Shown here: one piece after another, positions 37,256 through 46,139 of the stretch | Layout: every line of letters starts with the position of its first letter | Position numbering within the stretch: the stretch's first letter is position 1 | Source: Rikenellaceae bacterium | GTDB taxonomy: Bacteria; Bacteroidota; Bacteroidia; Bacteroidales; Rikenellaceae | Assembly: GCA_017464745.1 (NCBI GenBank) | Contig: JAFTYJ010000057.1 | Span: 1 to 56,628, forward strand | Reading direction: 5' to 3' | DNA: 56,628 bases | The notes under the pieces: model-generated | What the model was told of the DNA's origin: nothing | The model's database searches: none | Seen by the model: only the letters and a program-made list of their open reading frames with translations | Program-made: the position numbers and the translations under genes

Positions 37256-37870
37256 CTACTTGAAAAACTTGTGTTGGAACAAGATTAGGTAGATAACTGC
37301 GCAGGTGATATACGAGTCGGCGATGTTGAACACGGGACTGAAAAATGTCCACGAGCCGTCGGCATCAGCCATCCAACCCAACCACGAAGGCATTTCGCGA
37401 ATGGTGAACAGCGGGAAGTGGAGCATATCCACAACCTTGCCTTGCAGGAGCGGAGCATAGCCGCCACCCTCGGGCAGGAAGGTTGCTACCGTGGTGAAGG
37501 TGCTCTCCGAAAAGAGTAAACCATAGAACGCGCTGTCGATAATGTTGCCCAGCGCACCTGCCAGAATCATCGAAAAACCTACCACCACACCCGTGGGCGC
37601 TTTCTGTTTGTTAATCAGACTCCAAATGTACCAACCGATAGCACCCGAGGCTACCAATCGGAATAGACTCAATGCGAGTTTGGCCCATTGACCGTTGCCG
37701 AGTTGCATACCGTAGGCAAAGCCGGGATTTTCGATAAAAAATATCTGAAACCAATCGCCTGCAACGTGGATGCTCTCGCCGAGGGTCATATTACATTTGA
37801 CCAGCAGTTTGACCACTTGGTCGATGATCAGCAGCACGATGATGAGTATGGTCGCTTTTTTGTTGTTCAT
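37256..37870 (-). CDS. lspA: Lipoprotein signal peptidase (signal peptidase II)
   Basis: A 204-aa inner-membrane aspartyl protease that removes the signal peptide of lipoproteins after diacylglyceryl transfer; its likely substrates include the LRR, C11 and BACON lipoproteins here. Catalytic Asp112 in GNIIDSAFYG and Asp185 in FNIADSYI are present, with four membrane segments and the FFIENPGFAYG motif. It is about 40 residues longer than the E. coli enzyme because of an insert around 120-175. The frame is open upstream, but MNNKKATILI at 37870 is the natural start and fits the promoter at 37895. Confidence 0.95.
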   Translation of the reverse strand: MNNKKATILIIVLLIIDQVVKLLVKCNMTLGESIHVAGDWFQIFFIENPGFAYGMQLGNGQWAKLALSLFRLVASGAIGWYIWSLINKQKAPTGVVVGFSMILAGALGNIIDSAFYGLLFSESTFTTVATFLPEGGGYAPLLQGKVVDMLHFPLFTIREMPSWLGWMADADGSWTFFSPVFNIADSYITCAVIYLILFQHKFFK

Positions 37871-37894
37871 AGCGTTTGTGTTTTTTGCGTGGGG

Positions 37895-37902
37895 CAAAGA
37901 TA
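37895..37902 (-). promoter_or_regulatory. -7 box (TATCTTTG) for lspA
   Basis: TATCTTTG on the minus strand in the rlmN-lspA gap, 25 bp before the lspA start. Confidence 0.6.
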
Positions 37903-37907
37903 CAAAA

Positions 37908-38954
37908 TTATTTGCGATTGCCGTCGGGCTCGGATTTTTTGAGCAACTCTTTGGTCGAGAGCAGTCCGCAAGCAGCCTCGATGTCCTCGCCGCGCGAAGC
38001 ACGGATTGTGACGTTGAACCCCTTGGCTTTGAGTGCGTTTTGGAACTGCTCGACGTGGCGCATATCGGGGCTCACAAAGGGCGAGCCGGGCACCTTGTGA
38101 AAACGTATGAGGTTGATGCGGCAACTCAGGCCGTTGAGCAACTTGGCCAACCCCGCAACGTGGCGTGGTGAGTGGTTGCTGCCCTCCAAAACGATGTACT
38201 CGAAACTTACGCGACGTTGGTGCGAGAAGTCGTGACGGCGGATGATGTCAATAATCTGCTCGATACTCCACATACGTTCAGCAGGCATAATCTCGGCACG
38301 CTCCTCGGGGAACGGATTGTGCAGACTGACAGCCAGATGCGCCTTGCTCTCGGTCAGGAAACGCTCCAACTGCGGCGCTACTCCAACGGTCGAAAGAGTG
38401 ATGCGTGTGGGACTCCAACCATAGCCCCACGGCGAGGTCAGAATCTCGATTGAGCGCAACACTTCGTCGGTATTGTCCAGCGGCTCGCCCATACCCATAT
38501 AGACCATATTGGTAAGTCGGTCACGTTCGGGTAACGAGGCGGCTTGATTGAGAATCTCGCCCGCGGTGAGTGACTGCTGAAAACCCTGCTTGCCCGTGGC
38601 GCAGAACTTGCAACCCATTTTGCACCCCACCTCTGATGATACACACAGCGTTGCGCGGTCGCCATCGGGAATGTAGGCGCTCTCGATAAAGTGTCCGCCC
38701 GACACCTCATACAAATACTTCTTGGTGCCGTCCTTCGATGTGCTTTGACGTATGGGTGCGGTGCGTCCTACGTCGTAGCGCTCGGCCAGTGCGGCACGAT
38801 GGCGCATCGAGATGTTGCTCATAGCGTCAATCTCGGTGACGTGTTTGGCGTATAACCAAGTGGCGATTTGCCCTGCGGCGAATCGCGGCATCCCCGCCTC
38901 GGCGGTAATCTCGGTGAGTTGTGCGAGGGTTTGTCCGAACAAGTGTTGTTTCAT
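37908..38954 (-). CDS. rlmN: 23S rRNA (adenine-2503-C2)-methyltransferase RlmN
   Basis: A 348-aa radical-SAM methyltransferase that modifies A2503 of 23S rRNA and can also act on tRNA. The iron-sulfur ligands are Cys111, Cys115 and Cys118 in CKMGCKFC; Cys104 and Cys329 match the two further mechanistic Cys of the family. YMGMGEPLDN and LAVSLHNP are present. The open frame extends 84 codons further upstream, but MKQHLFGQTL at 38954 starts the conserved protein and lies just after a promoter box. The lspA gene follows after 37 bp. Confidence 0.96.
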   Translation of the reverse strand: MKQHLFGQTLAQLTEITAEAGMPRFAAGQIATWLYAKHVTEIDAMSNISMRHRAALAERYDVGRTAPIRQSTSKDGTKKYLYEVSGGHFIESAYIPDGDRATLCVSSEVGCKMGCKFCATGKQGFQQSLTAGEILNQAASLPERDRLTNMVYMGMGEPLDNTDEVLRSIEILTSPWGYGWSPTRITLSTVGVAPQLERFLTESKAHLAVSLHNPFPEERAEIMPAERMWSIEQIIDIIRRHDFSHQRRVSFEYIVLEGSNHSPRHVAGLAKLLNGLSCRINLIRFHKVPGSPFVSPDMRHVEQFQNALKAKGFNVTIRASRGEDIEAACGLLSTKELLKKSEPDGNRK

Positions 38955-38972
38955 CACTGCTACTCTTTCAGA

Positions 38973-38980
38973 CAAAGGTA
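38973..38980 (-). promoter_or_regulatory. -7 box (TACCTTTG) for rlmN
   Basis: TACCTTTG on the minus strand, 19 bp before the rlmN start, which supports that start over the longer frame. Confidence 0.6.
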
Positions 38981-39034
38981 ACGCAAAAAACGAGATTTTT
39001 TGCTCACACGTTCTCTTTTTTAAATAATTCTTTT

Positions 39035-39042
39035 TATATTTG
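39035..39042 (+). promoter_or_regulatory. -7 box (TATATTTG) for the tonB-like gene
   Basis: TATATTTG followed by TG, divergent from rlmN. The ATG is at 39221, so the leader is about 170 nt; nothing recognisable lies in it. Confidence 0.5.
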
Positions 39043-39220
39043 TGCTTGCAAGCGTCACCAATCCCGGGGCTTTTGGGAGTGGTTGGGTCGGCTAAGTTGC
39101 TGAGGGGCTGTCTTTTGGATGGCTCTGTGGGCGGCGAAGGGCGGCTTGGACCATTACTAAAGCACTGTGTGGGAGTGGTGCGTATCGCATACAAAACGCT
39201 AAACAATAAAAGAAAACCAT

Positions 39221-39904
39221 ATGGAACAAAAGAAAACCCCCAAAGCGGATTTGCAGAACAAACGCGGTTTGTTTATGGAAATCGGTCTGGTTGTGTCGCT
39301 GGCAATCGTTATCGCTGCACTCAGTTACAGCCAAAAAGAACGCGAAGTAGAAAAACTCGACAACGAGATTATCGCTGTTGAGGAGGAACTTATCGAGGTG
39401 ACTCGTCAAGACCAAAAACCGCCCGAACCCATCAAACAACAACAAGTACAAGTGTTGTCGGACTTCATCAAAGTCGTACAAAATGACCAAAAGATTGAGA
39501 CCGAGTTTGACTTTACCGAGTTCTCGGAGGATATCGTAGTTGTTGAGCAAGAAATCGTTGAGGAGGAGGTTGTAGAGGATGACGCTCCCGTGCTTATCGC
39601 CGAGGAGATGCCTACCTTCCAAGGTGGTGACCTGAATACCTTCCGTAACTGGGTTCAAAGCCGTCTGAAATACCCCCAAGTGGCATTGGAGAACAACGTA
39701 CAAGGTCAATGCGTTATGTCGTTCGTGGTTGAGCGTGACGGCCGTCTGACCGGTATCCAAGTGTTGCAGGCTCCCGACCGCTCGCTGGGTGATGAGGCTG
39801 CTCGTGTGCTGGCGATGTCGCCCAAATGGAAACCCGGTAAACAACGTAACACCCCCGTGCGTGTAAAATACATCCTGCCGGTGGTGTTCAAGATTCAACA
39901 CTAA
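39221..39904 (+). CDS. TonB family energy transducer
   Basis: A 227-aa TonB-like protein. One membrane segment (about 18-36), a charged periplasmic stretch rich in Glu, Val and Pro/Gln (about 40-120), and a C-terminal TonB domain (about 130-227) with FQGGDLNTFRNWVQ, RLKYPQVALEN and LGDEAARVLAMSPKW. It would couple the proton-motive force to outer-membrane receptors. Bacteroidota carry many such copies; no receptor gene is adjacent and no ExbB/ExbD is in the window, so its partner is unknown. Confidence 0.92.
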   Translation: MEQKKTPKADLQNKRGLFMEIGLVVSLAIVIAALSYSQKEREVEKLDNEIIAVEEELIEVTRQDQKPPEPIKQQQVQVLSDFIKVVQNDQKIETEFDFTEFSEDIVVVEQEIVEEEVVEDDAPVLIAEEMPTFQGGDLNTFRNWVQSRLKYPQVALENNVQGQCVMSFVVERDGRLTGIQVLQAPDRSLGDEAARVLAMSPKWKPGKQRNTPVRVKYILPVVFKIQH

Positions 39905-39929
39905 ACCCTCGGGTTTTGGTTTGAAATAT

Positions 39930-39999
39930 GTGAGGGTGTCTGATGTGTCGGATGCCCTCACTTTACTAATAAGGGGTGTCTGATGTGGTCGGATGCCCC
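39930..39999 (+). terminator. Two tandem, near-identical hairpins after the tonB-like gene
   Basis: Hairpin 1 (39930-39961) is GTGAGGGTGTC, loop, GGATGCCCTCAC. Hairpin 2 (39973-39999) is GGGGTGTC, loop, GGATGCCCC. The inner part GGTGTCTGATGTG-GTCGGATGCCC is repeated almost exactly, so one arose from the other. The first is followed by a few T. They lie between the tonB-like gene and hflX. Confidence 0.65.
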
Positions 40000-40036
40000 A
40001 TATTGGTTCAAAAGAAACCAATGCTTGAAAAAGACT

Positions 40037-41257
40037 ATGACAGATAATAATAAAGAACAACAAGAGGTGGCGCTGCGAAACCCCGACGAACCTGCACGTG
40101 CGGTGTTGGTGGCTATCATTACCGATAAGGATAAGGTTGAGCAGTGTAACGAATACCTCGATGAGTTGGAGTTCTTGGCGCTTACGGCCGACTATGTGAC
40201 CGTCAAACGCTTCACTCAACGAATGTCCACCCCCAACTCGCGTATCTATATAGGTCCGGGTAAGTTGGAGGAGGTTGCGCTCTATTGTAAGGAGAATGAG
40301 ATTGATACGGTGATTTTTGATGACGAGTTGTCGCCCGTGCAAATCCGCAATATCGAAAAGGAGATGCCGTGTCGTGTCATCGACCGTACCCGCTTGATTT
40401 TGGATATCTTTATGAGCCGTGCACGTACGGCCTATGCCAAGGCTCAGGTGCAGTTGGCCAACTATGAGTATATGTTGCCGCGCCTGACGGGTATGTGGAC
40501 CCACTTGGAGCGCCAACGTGGTGGTACGGGTACTCGTGGTGGCGCAGGTGAACGTGAGATTGAAACCGACCGCCGTATCGTGCGTGACAAGATTTCGAAA
40601 CTCAAATCGGAACTCAAAAAGATTGACTGCCAAATGGCGGTGCAACGTAGCAATCGTGGCTCGATGGTTCGTGTGGCGCTGGTGGGCTATACCAACGTGG
40701 GTAAATCGACCATTATGAACCTGGTGAGCAAGAGCGAGGTCTTTGCCGAGAACAAACTGTTTGCGACGCTGGATACCACGGTGCGTAAGGTGGTATTGGA
40801 TAACCTTCCGTTCCTGCTGTCGGATACCGTTGGTTTCATCCGTAAATTGCCCCACCAACTTATCGAGTCGTTCAAATCGACCCTCGACGAGGTGCGTGAG
40901 GCCGACCTGCTGTTGCACGTTGTGGATATTTCGCACCCCAACTTCGAGGAGCAGTTGGCGGTGGTGAAACAGACACTGGCCGATATTGGTGCGACAGATA
41001 AGCCTGTATTCTTGATTTTCAATAAGATAGATGCCTACCACTATATGCCAAAAGAGGAGGATGACCTAACCCCCGCAACGCGCGAGAATATCTCGCTCGA
41101 TGAACTCAAACAGAGTTGGATTGCCAAAGCCAATACTCCGTGTATCTTCATCTCGGCACGCGACAAGGTGGGTATCGACAAACTGCGTAGCGACCTGTAT
41201 GGTATGGTGCGCGAAATCCACAGCGGACGCTATCCGTTCAACAACTTCCTGTATTAG
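40037..41257 (+). CDS. hflX: GTPase HflX
   Basis: A 406-aa ribosome-associated GTPase that splits stalled ribosomes under stress. N-terminal HflX domain (to about 180) with IYIGPGKLEEV and the Gly-rich ERQRGGTGTRGGAGE; then the GTPase domain with G1 GYTNVGKST (217-225), G3 DTVGF and G4 NKID. The ATG at 40037 is used because the 18 codons before it come from the hairpin region. The upp gene follows after 26 bp. Confidence 0.95.
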   Translation: MTDNNKEQQEVALRNPDEPARAVLVAIITDKDKVEQCNEYLDELEFLALTADYVTVKRFTQRMSTPNSRIYIGPGKLEEVALYCKENEIDTVIFDDELSPVQIRNIEKEMPCRVIDRTRLILDIFMSRARTAYAKAQVQLANYEYMLPRLTGMWTHLERQRGGTGTRGGAGEREIETDRRIVRDKISKLKSELKKIDCQMAVQRSNRGSMVRVALVGYTNVGKSTIMNLVSKSEVFAENKLFATLDTTVRKVVLDNLPFLLSDTVGFIRKLPHQLIESFKSTLDEVREADLLLHVVDISHPNFEEQLAVVKQTLADIGATDKPVFLIFNKIDAYHYMPKEEDDLTPATRENISLDELKQSWIAKANTPCIFISARDKVGIDKLRSDLYGMVREIHSGRYPFNNFLY

Positions 41258-41283
41258 TTAAACACACTTAAAACCTAAATATT

Positions 41284-42012
41284 ATGGTAAGGATTCTGGA
41301 CCGTGAGTGTAATACGATACTCAACAAGTTTATGGCCCAACTGCGCGATGCCAAGGTGCAAACCGACAGTATGCGCTTTCGTCGCAACCTCGAACGTGTA
41401 GGCGAGGTTATGGCCTACGAAATCAGCAAAACACTCTCGTATGCACCCCGAATCGTTGAGACTCCGCTTGGCGAGGCCGAGGTTGCGATGATTGACGACC
41501 GAGTGGTTGTGGCAACTATTCTGCGTGCGGGTCTGCCTTTCCATCAGGGTTTTCTGAACTACTTTGACGATGCGCAAAACGCCTTTGTGTCGGCCTTCCG
41601 CAAGTATAGCAAGGACGGCTCGTTTAAGGCCAAGGTGGAGTATATGTCGTGTTGTGATTTGACCGACAAGGTGCTGCTGCTTGTAGACCCTATGTTGGCT
41701 ACGGGTACCTCGCTTGTGCTCACCTATGAGGCGCTGGTTGCCAAGTTCGGAACTCCCAAACATACCCATATCGCGGCTGTGATTGCCAGCGAGGAGGGGT
41801 TGGAGTATGTGTGTAGCAATGTGTCGAAACGTGATGTGTCGGTGTGGTGCGCCTCGGTGGACGAGGAACTCACCGTCAAATCGTATATCATTCCGGGCCT
41901 GGGCGATGCCGGTGACCTGGCCTTTGGAGATAAACTGACCCCTCGACCCGATGTAATCCACAACGACGAGGAGGAGTTAGATGATGAGGTTTATCGTACC
42001 AGCCGTGAATAA
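41284..42012 (+). CDS. upp: Uracil phosphoribosyltransferase
   Basis: A 242-aa enzyme salvaging uracil to UMP with PRPP. The PRPP-binding loop DPMLATGTS and the uracil site IPGLGDAGDLAFG are intact. It is about 30 residues longer than the common 208-residue form: an acidic tail (HNDEEELDDEV) follows the core. It sits between hflX and the LtaS-like gene with gaps of 26 and 31 bp, so the three are probably co-transcribed. Confidence 0.95.
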   Translation: MVRILDRECNTILNKFMAQLRDAKVQTDSMRFRRNLERVGEVMAYEISKTLSYAPRIVETPLGEAEVAMIDDRVVVATILRAGLPFHQGFLNYFDDAQNAFVSAFRKYSKDGSFKAKVEYMSCCDLTDKVLLLVDPMLATGTSLVLTYEALVAKFGTPKHTHIAAVIASEEGLEYVCSNVSKRDVSVWCASVDEELTVKSYIIPGLGDAGDLAFGDKLTPRPDVIHNDEEELDDEVYRTSRE

Positions 42013-42043
42013 TCAAACCCTTGTAATCAAAACCGAGTAGCGT

Positions 42044-43897
42044 ATGGGACGCCGAGTGGCTTTTGTGGTGATGCTTGTGGTTGCGCTGATGCTGTCGATG
42101 ACGGTGTTCAGAGCGCTGTTTATGCTCGCATACCTACCCTTGGCCGAAGGTATGTCGGTGGCCGACGGATTGTACACGCTGGTGAATGGTGGCGCTATCG
42201 ATTTGAGTGCCACGATGTTGGTGATGATGCCCGTGTTGGTTGCCGTGTCGTTTGTGTGGCGGCGACAGGGTGCGTTGCGTGGTGTGATGTTGACCTATCT
42301 GATGATGACGGGATGTGTGTTGGCCGCAACCTTCGCAGTGGACCTTGTGATGTTTGGCAAGGTGGGGCACAGGCTTAATGCTGCCTCGCTGGAACAACTT
42401 TTCACTTCGGAAAGCGTGAGTGTTGTTGACCTCCTTACCGTGGTGGCTGTGTGGCTCGGAGCGTGGGCTCTCGGAAGCCTTGTTGTCAGGGCACTGATGC
42501 GCGGTGTTGCCAAGTTCTCGACCCAAAAACCGACCGTCAAACACTCGTGGCCGATTGCCTTAATGTGGCTGTGCGCCGTGTTGGGAGCAGGCTGGGGCTC
42601 GGCTCGAATTCCGCGCTATGGTGCAGCCTATTTTTCGGGCAACCAATTTATGAATACCGCCGCGGTCAATCCCCTGATGTCGCTGGTCGAATCGGCCGCG
42701 ATAAAACCCGATTACTCACCGCTCGAAATACTCTCGCAACCACGCCCCGTGCCGCGCCCGACCCCCGAACAAGAGGTCGTGCAGGCCGACTCTGTGGAGG
42801 TGGATTCGGTGACTGTGGTGCCCGACTTGGGCGAGATACCCGACTCGTTGGAGTTGTTGAAGGTGGATGACCAAACGCCCGACCGTGTGGTGCGCCGACA
42901 GATGTTGGCTACCGAACGCCCCGATGTGCTGATTGTTATTATGAATGGTGTGACGCGTAGCGACTTCGACCGAACAATCAATGGCCGCTATGTGATGTCG
43001 CACCTCAATACACTGTGTAGCGAGGGCTATCTGTTCGAGAATTTCTATGCCGCGGGGGTGGGTGTGCCCAACTCCTCGATGGTGGCTGTGACGGGAGGCT
43101 ACTTGACCCTGCCTGGTGCCGCTTCGCAGGATATTCCCTTCAAGTGCGAACGTATGATAACCCCCTTGGCGCAACTCGACTCGGCAGGCTACCACTCCGA
43201 AGTGTGGTATGGCGGCGATTTGTTGCACAATAATATGCGTGCCTACCTCTATGGCACGGGTTTCGATAATGTGGTGGATGTTCACAAGTTGCCGCTGTAT
43301 GGTGTGGTGAGTGCTGTGGATGACGCTGTGGTGCTGCCTAAGGTTGCTAACCGTTTGATTGACAGTGACCAGAGATTTATGTGTGTTGTGGCGACCACGG
43401 GTATGGAGCCGGGCCGCCGACTGCCCTATGTGCGCTACGACGACCCCCGAAACAATGCTGCGGCCTTTGTGGACGAACAGATTGGCGTTATGGTGCGCCA
43501 ACTCAAATATGGAGGTGTGTGGGATAACCTGCTGATGATTGTGGTGGGTGACTCCGACGGCACCGAGGAACGTGTGCCAATGATGATTGTCGGAGGTGCT
43601 GTCGAGGGCTTCGGTGTGGTTTCGCGCGTGGGCTCCCAAGTGGATATACCCGTCACGCTGGCATCGCAAATGGGTTTTGCAACCGACCTGTATCCCTTTG
43701 GCTCTGACCTCTCGATGGATGCCGACCGCACGGTGTGCTTTGTATACGAGGGTGGCTATGGTGTGGCCGATGACCAGGGTTGCTCGAAGTTTACCTACGA
43801 CAAGTCCGATTGGGGTAGCCCGACACTCGATATACAACGCCACACTTGGGGGCAGGAGTTTTTGCGACACGCCTATCAGGAACTTCAAAACCGATAA
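42044..43897 (+). CDS. LtaS/sulfatase-like membrane protein with degenerate active site
   Basis: A 617-aa protein: about four or five membrane segments in the first 185 residues, a Pro/Glu/Val linker (about 230-290), and a periplasmic alkaline-phosphatase-superfamily domain (about 293-600) like LTA synthase or phosphoethanolamine transferases. The fold landmarks remain, but the catalytic ones do not. VLIVIMNG has Asn301 where a metal-binding Glu is expected. AGVGVPNSS has Val341 where the nucleophile Thr is expected. TTGM (451-454) replaces the usual S-D/S-H motif, and GDSDG (502-506) replaces GDHG. Either it is a pseudoenzyme with a structural or regulatory role, or a decaying gene with an intact frame. 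The superfamily is likely; loss of catalysis is inference from recalled alignments. Confidence 0.75.
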   Translation: MGRRVAFVVMLVVALMLSMTVFRALFMLAYLPLAEGMSVADGLYTLVNGGAIDLSATMLVMMPVLVAVSFVWRRQGALRGVMLTYLMMTGCVLAATFAVDLVMFGKVGHRLNAASLEQLFTSESVSVVDLLTVVAVWLGAWALGSLVVRALMRGVAKFSTQKPTVKHSWPIALMWLCAVLGAGWGSARIPRYGAAYFSGNQFMNTAAVNPLMSLVESAAIKPDYSPLEILSQPRPVPRPTPEQEVVQADSVEVDSVTVVPDLGEIPDSLELLKVDDQTPDRVVRRQMLATERPDVLIVIMNGVTRSDFDRTINGRYVMSHLNTLCSEGYLFENFYAAGVGVPNSSMVAVTGGYLTLPGAASQDIPFKCERMITPLAQLDSAGYHSEVWYGGDLLHNNMRAYLYGTGFDNVVDVHKLPLYGVVSAVDDAVVLPKVANRLIDSDQRFMCVVATTGMEPGRRLPYVRYDDPRNNAAAFVDEQIGVMVRQLKYGGVWDNLLMIVVGDSDGTEERVPMMIVGGAVEGFGVVSRVGSQVDIPVTLASQMGFATDLYPFGSDLSMDADRTVCFVYEGGYGVADDQGCSKFTYDKSDWGSPTLDIQRHTWGQEFLRHAYQELQNR

Positions 43898-44028
43898 AAG
43901 GGCCGTTGTAACCCTCGCCATCCGCCTTGGCCGATAACCCCGAACGCCAAAAAAACAAAAAACCTTTCGGGGTGTGGCGAAAAATTAGTAAATTGCACTC
44001 GCTAAAACGAGATAACACCCACCAAACT

Positions 44029-44907
44029 ATGGATTACGCCAAACAACTCGACCGCTACAACGCTGTGCCAACCTCCGCCGAGGTGGCCGAACTTGTGGCT
44101 CAAATCAAAATGGCCGCTGTGGCCAACAACTCCACCGAGGTGCTCAAACAGTGTTACGCCTCTATCGACCTTACAACCCTCGATTGCTGTGATTCCGAAC
44201 GCTCGGTTGCGGAGTTTGTGCGTAAGGCAGTGGAGTTCCGTGCCGCCTATCCCGAGATTCCCGATGTGGCCAGCATCTGTGTCTATCCGTCGTTTGTCGA
44301 GACCGTAGGTGTGGGTCTTGGTAGTAGTAATATCGCCATTACAAGTGTTGCAGGCGGTTTTCCGTCGTCGCAAACCTTCATCGAGGTCAAGATGTTGGAG
44401 GTGGCTATGGCTGCCGAGAACGGAGCCGACGAGGTGGATGTGGTGATTAATGTTGGCGAGATGTTGGAGGGTGAGTATGACCGTATGGCCAATACTTTGG
44501 AGGTGTTGCGTGGCGAGATTGACGAGGATGTGGTGATGAAAGTCATCGTGGAGTCGGGTGCGCTGCAAACTCCCGAACTTATTTATAAGGCTTCGCTGTT
44601 GGCAATGCTGGCGGGTGCCGACTTTGTCAAAACCTCGACAGGCAAGATTGACCGCTCGGCAACCCCCGAGGCTGCCGTCGCAATGTGCCTTGCAATTCGT
44701 GACTACTATGCGGCTACGGGTCGTAAAGTGGGATTTAAGGTTGCAGGTGGCGTGCGTACAGCCGAGGATGCGGTGCTGTATTATAGTGTGGTGGCGCAAA
44801 TTCTGGGCGAGGAGTGGCTCACTCCGTCGCTTTTCCGTATAGGCGCAAGTTCTCTGGCAAACAATTTGATTTCGGCCATTACGTCAAGCGAAGTCAAATA
44901 CTATTAG
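44029..44907 (+). CDS. deoC: Deoxyribose-phosphate aldolase
   Basis: A 292-aa class I aldolase splitting 2-deoxyribose 5-phosphate into glyceraldehyde 3-phosphate and acetaldehyde in deoxynucleoside breakdown. Schiff-base Lys201 in FVKTSTGK and Lys237 in GFKVAGGVR, plus EVDVVINVG, are diagnostic. It is longer than the E. coli enzyme by about 30 residues at the N-terminus, common in this lineage. The start at 44029 is used rather than the open frame 34 codons upstream. A TAAATTG stretch about 40 bp before the ATG might be a weak promoter. Confidence 0.95.
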   Translation: MDYAKQLDRYNAVPTSAEVAELVAQIKMAAVANNSTEVLKQCYASIDLTTLDCCDSERSVAEFVRKAVEFRAAYPEIPDVASICVYPSFVETVGVGLGSSNIAITSVAGGFPSSQTFIEVKMLEVAMAAENGADEVDVVINVGEMLEGEYDRMANTLEVLRGEIDEDVVMKVIVESGALQTPELIYKASLLAMLAGADFVKTSTGKIDRSATPEAAVAMCLAIRDYYAATGRKVGFKVAGGVRTAEDAVLYYSVVAQILGEEWLTPSLFRIGASSLANNLISAITSSEVKYY

Positions 44908-44938
44908 GGTCTGTGGTTGCCGACCCGACCGAGAGAAA

Positions 44939-46021
44939 ATGAATATAGATGATTGTCGAGACTCCGCAAGGGGTCTCGACTCTTTTTGGAGAGATACGAA
45001 GTGTGCCTCCGAGGTGGAGGTGCTTACGGAGAGTGGCCAAGCCTTGGAGAGTATGCTCTCGGCCGTAGGTCTGGCACGCCACCGAGTGTGGGTCGAGATG
45101 TATATCTTGGAGGATGATGCTCTGGGCCGACATTTCGAGAGGGCGCTGGTCGGGAGTGCCTCTGCGGGGGCCGATGTGCGAGTGTTGTGCGATGGCTATG
45201 GAAGTCGCCACGGGCGCTGGTCAATCCTTTCGCGTTTGCGCCGCTCGGGAGTGCGTGTGGCTGTGAGCAGACCTTTGTGGCGCGAGTTTCCCGACCGCCG
45301 AAACCACCGCAAAATAGTGATTGCCGACCGCCAAGCCTATGTGGGCGGAGTGAATATAGCCAACCGCTACCTGTACCATTGGCGGGATGTGTGCCTAAGG
45401 GTGCAAGGTCGGTCGGTTGCGGAGTTTGAGCGGGTGTTTGCTGAGGATTGGATGCGGGCGAGTGGCCAGAGGTGTGAGAGGGGCCAGGGGAGTGCTCCGA
45501 GGGGCGACGTTCGGGTGGTGGCCGAGGGTGTGGAGTCGGCCGTGGTAGAGTGTGTAGGTGGGGCGCGACGATGTGTGTTGCTCAGTACACCCTATTTCGT
45601 GCCGCCGCCTGAGGTTGAACGCGCACTGACCGAGAGGGTCACGCAAGGGGTCGAGGTGGCGGTGTTGATACCCGATGTGTGCGATAGCCGAGTGGTGGGT
45701 GCAGTTGCCGAGGAGTATATCGCCCGTGTTGTGGCGCGTGGAGTGAGGGTGTGGCGCTATACCGCAGGCTTTAACCACGCCAAAACACTTGTGACCGACG
45801 ATGTTGCAATGGTCGGCTCGGCCAATTTTGACTATCGCAGCCTGCGCCGAAACCGCGAAATTATGACACTGTTTGGTGGTCGTGCAGCGGAACATTTGGA
45901 ACGCGATTTCCGTCACGCTTTGAGTCGCTCGGTTGAGGTGCGTCGCAGCCATCCGTCACGCCAAGGAGCACTCGACCGCCTGATTCGACTGCTTGCTACG
46001 CCGTTGCATCCGCTGTTGTAG
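44939..46021 (+). CDS. Phospholipase D-like/cardiolipin synthase-type protein
   Basis: A 360-aa protein with two HKD motifs: His123, Lys125, Asp130 in HRKIVIAD and His280, Lys282, Asp287 in HAKTLVTD, each followed by the usual GG/GSAN. This is the catalytic plan of cardiolipin synthases, which join two phosphatidylglycerols. Unlike typical ClsA it has no N-terminal membrane segments, resembling ClsB-like forms. It is rich in Arg and Val and its GC content looks higher than its neighbours, with dense CGC/GTG use. It starts 31 bp after deoC. The family is sure; the reaction is likely but not certain. Confidence 0.85.
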   Translation: MNIDDCRDSARGLDSFWRDTKCASEVEVLTESGQALESMLSAVGLARHRVWVEMYILEDDALGRHFERALVGSASAGADVRVLCDGYGSRHGRWSILSRLRRSGVRVAVSRPLWREFPDRRNHRKIVIADRQAYVGGVNIANRYLYHWRDVCLRVQGRSVAEFERVFAEDWMRASGQRCERGQGSAPRGDVRVVAEGVESAVVECVGGARRCVLLSTPYFVPPPEVERALTERVTQGVEVAVLIPDVCDSRVVGAVAEEYIARVVARGVRVWRYTAGFNHAKTLVTDDVAMVGSANFDYRSLRRNREIMTLFGGRAAEHLERDFRHALSRSVEVRRSHPSRQGALDRLIRLLATPLHPLL

Positions 46022-46085
46022 AAAAAATGCTGCCCCAAAGTGCATAAAGTTGGGCGCAAAAAGCAATACTCCCACGAAAAAAACG

Positions 46086-46093
46086 TATATTTG
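46086..46093 (+). promoter_or_regulatory. -7 box (TATATTTG) for the outer-membrane protein gene
   Basis: TATATTTG, 46 bp before the proposed ATT start at 46140. Transcription would begin near 46100, just at or past an ATG (46098) that opens only a five-codon frame. Confidence 0.55.
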
Positions 46094-46139
46094 TACGATG
46101 GTAAGTGTGCTTTGACTTGCCGTATATCCGATTAAGCCT

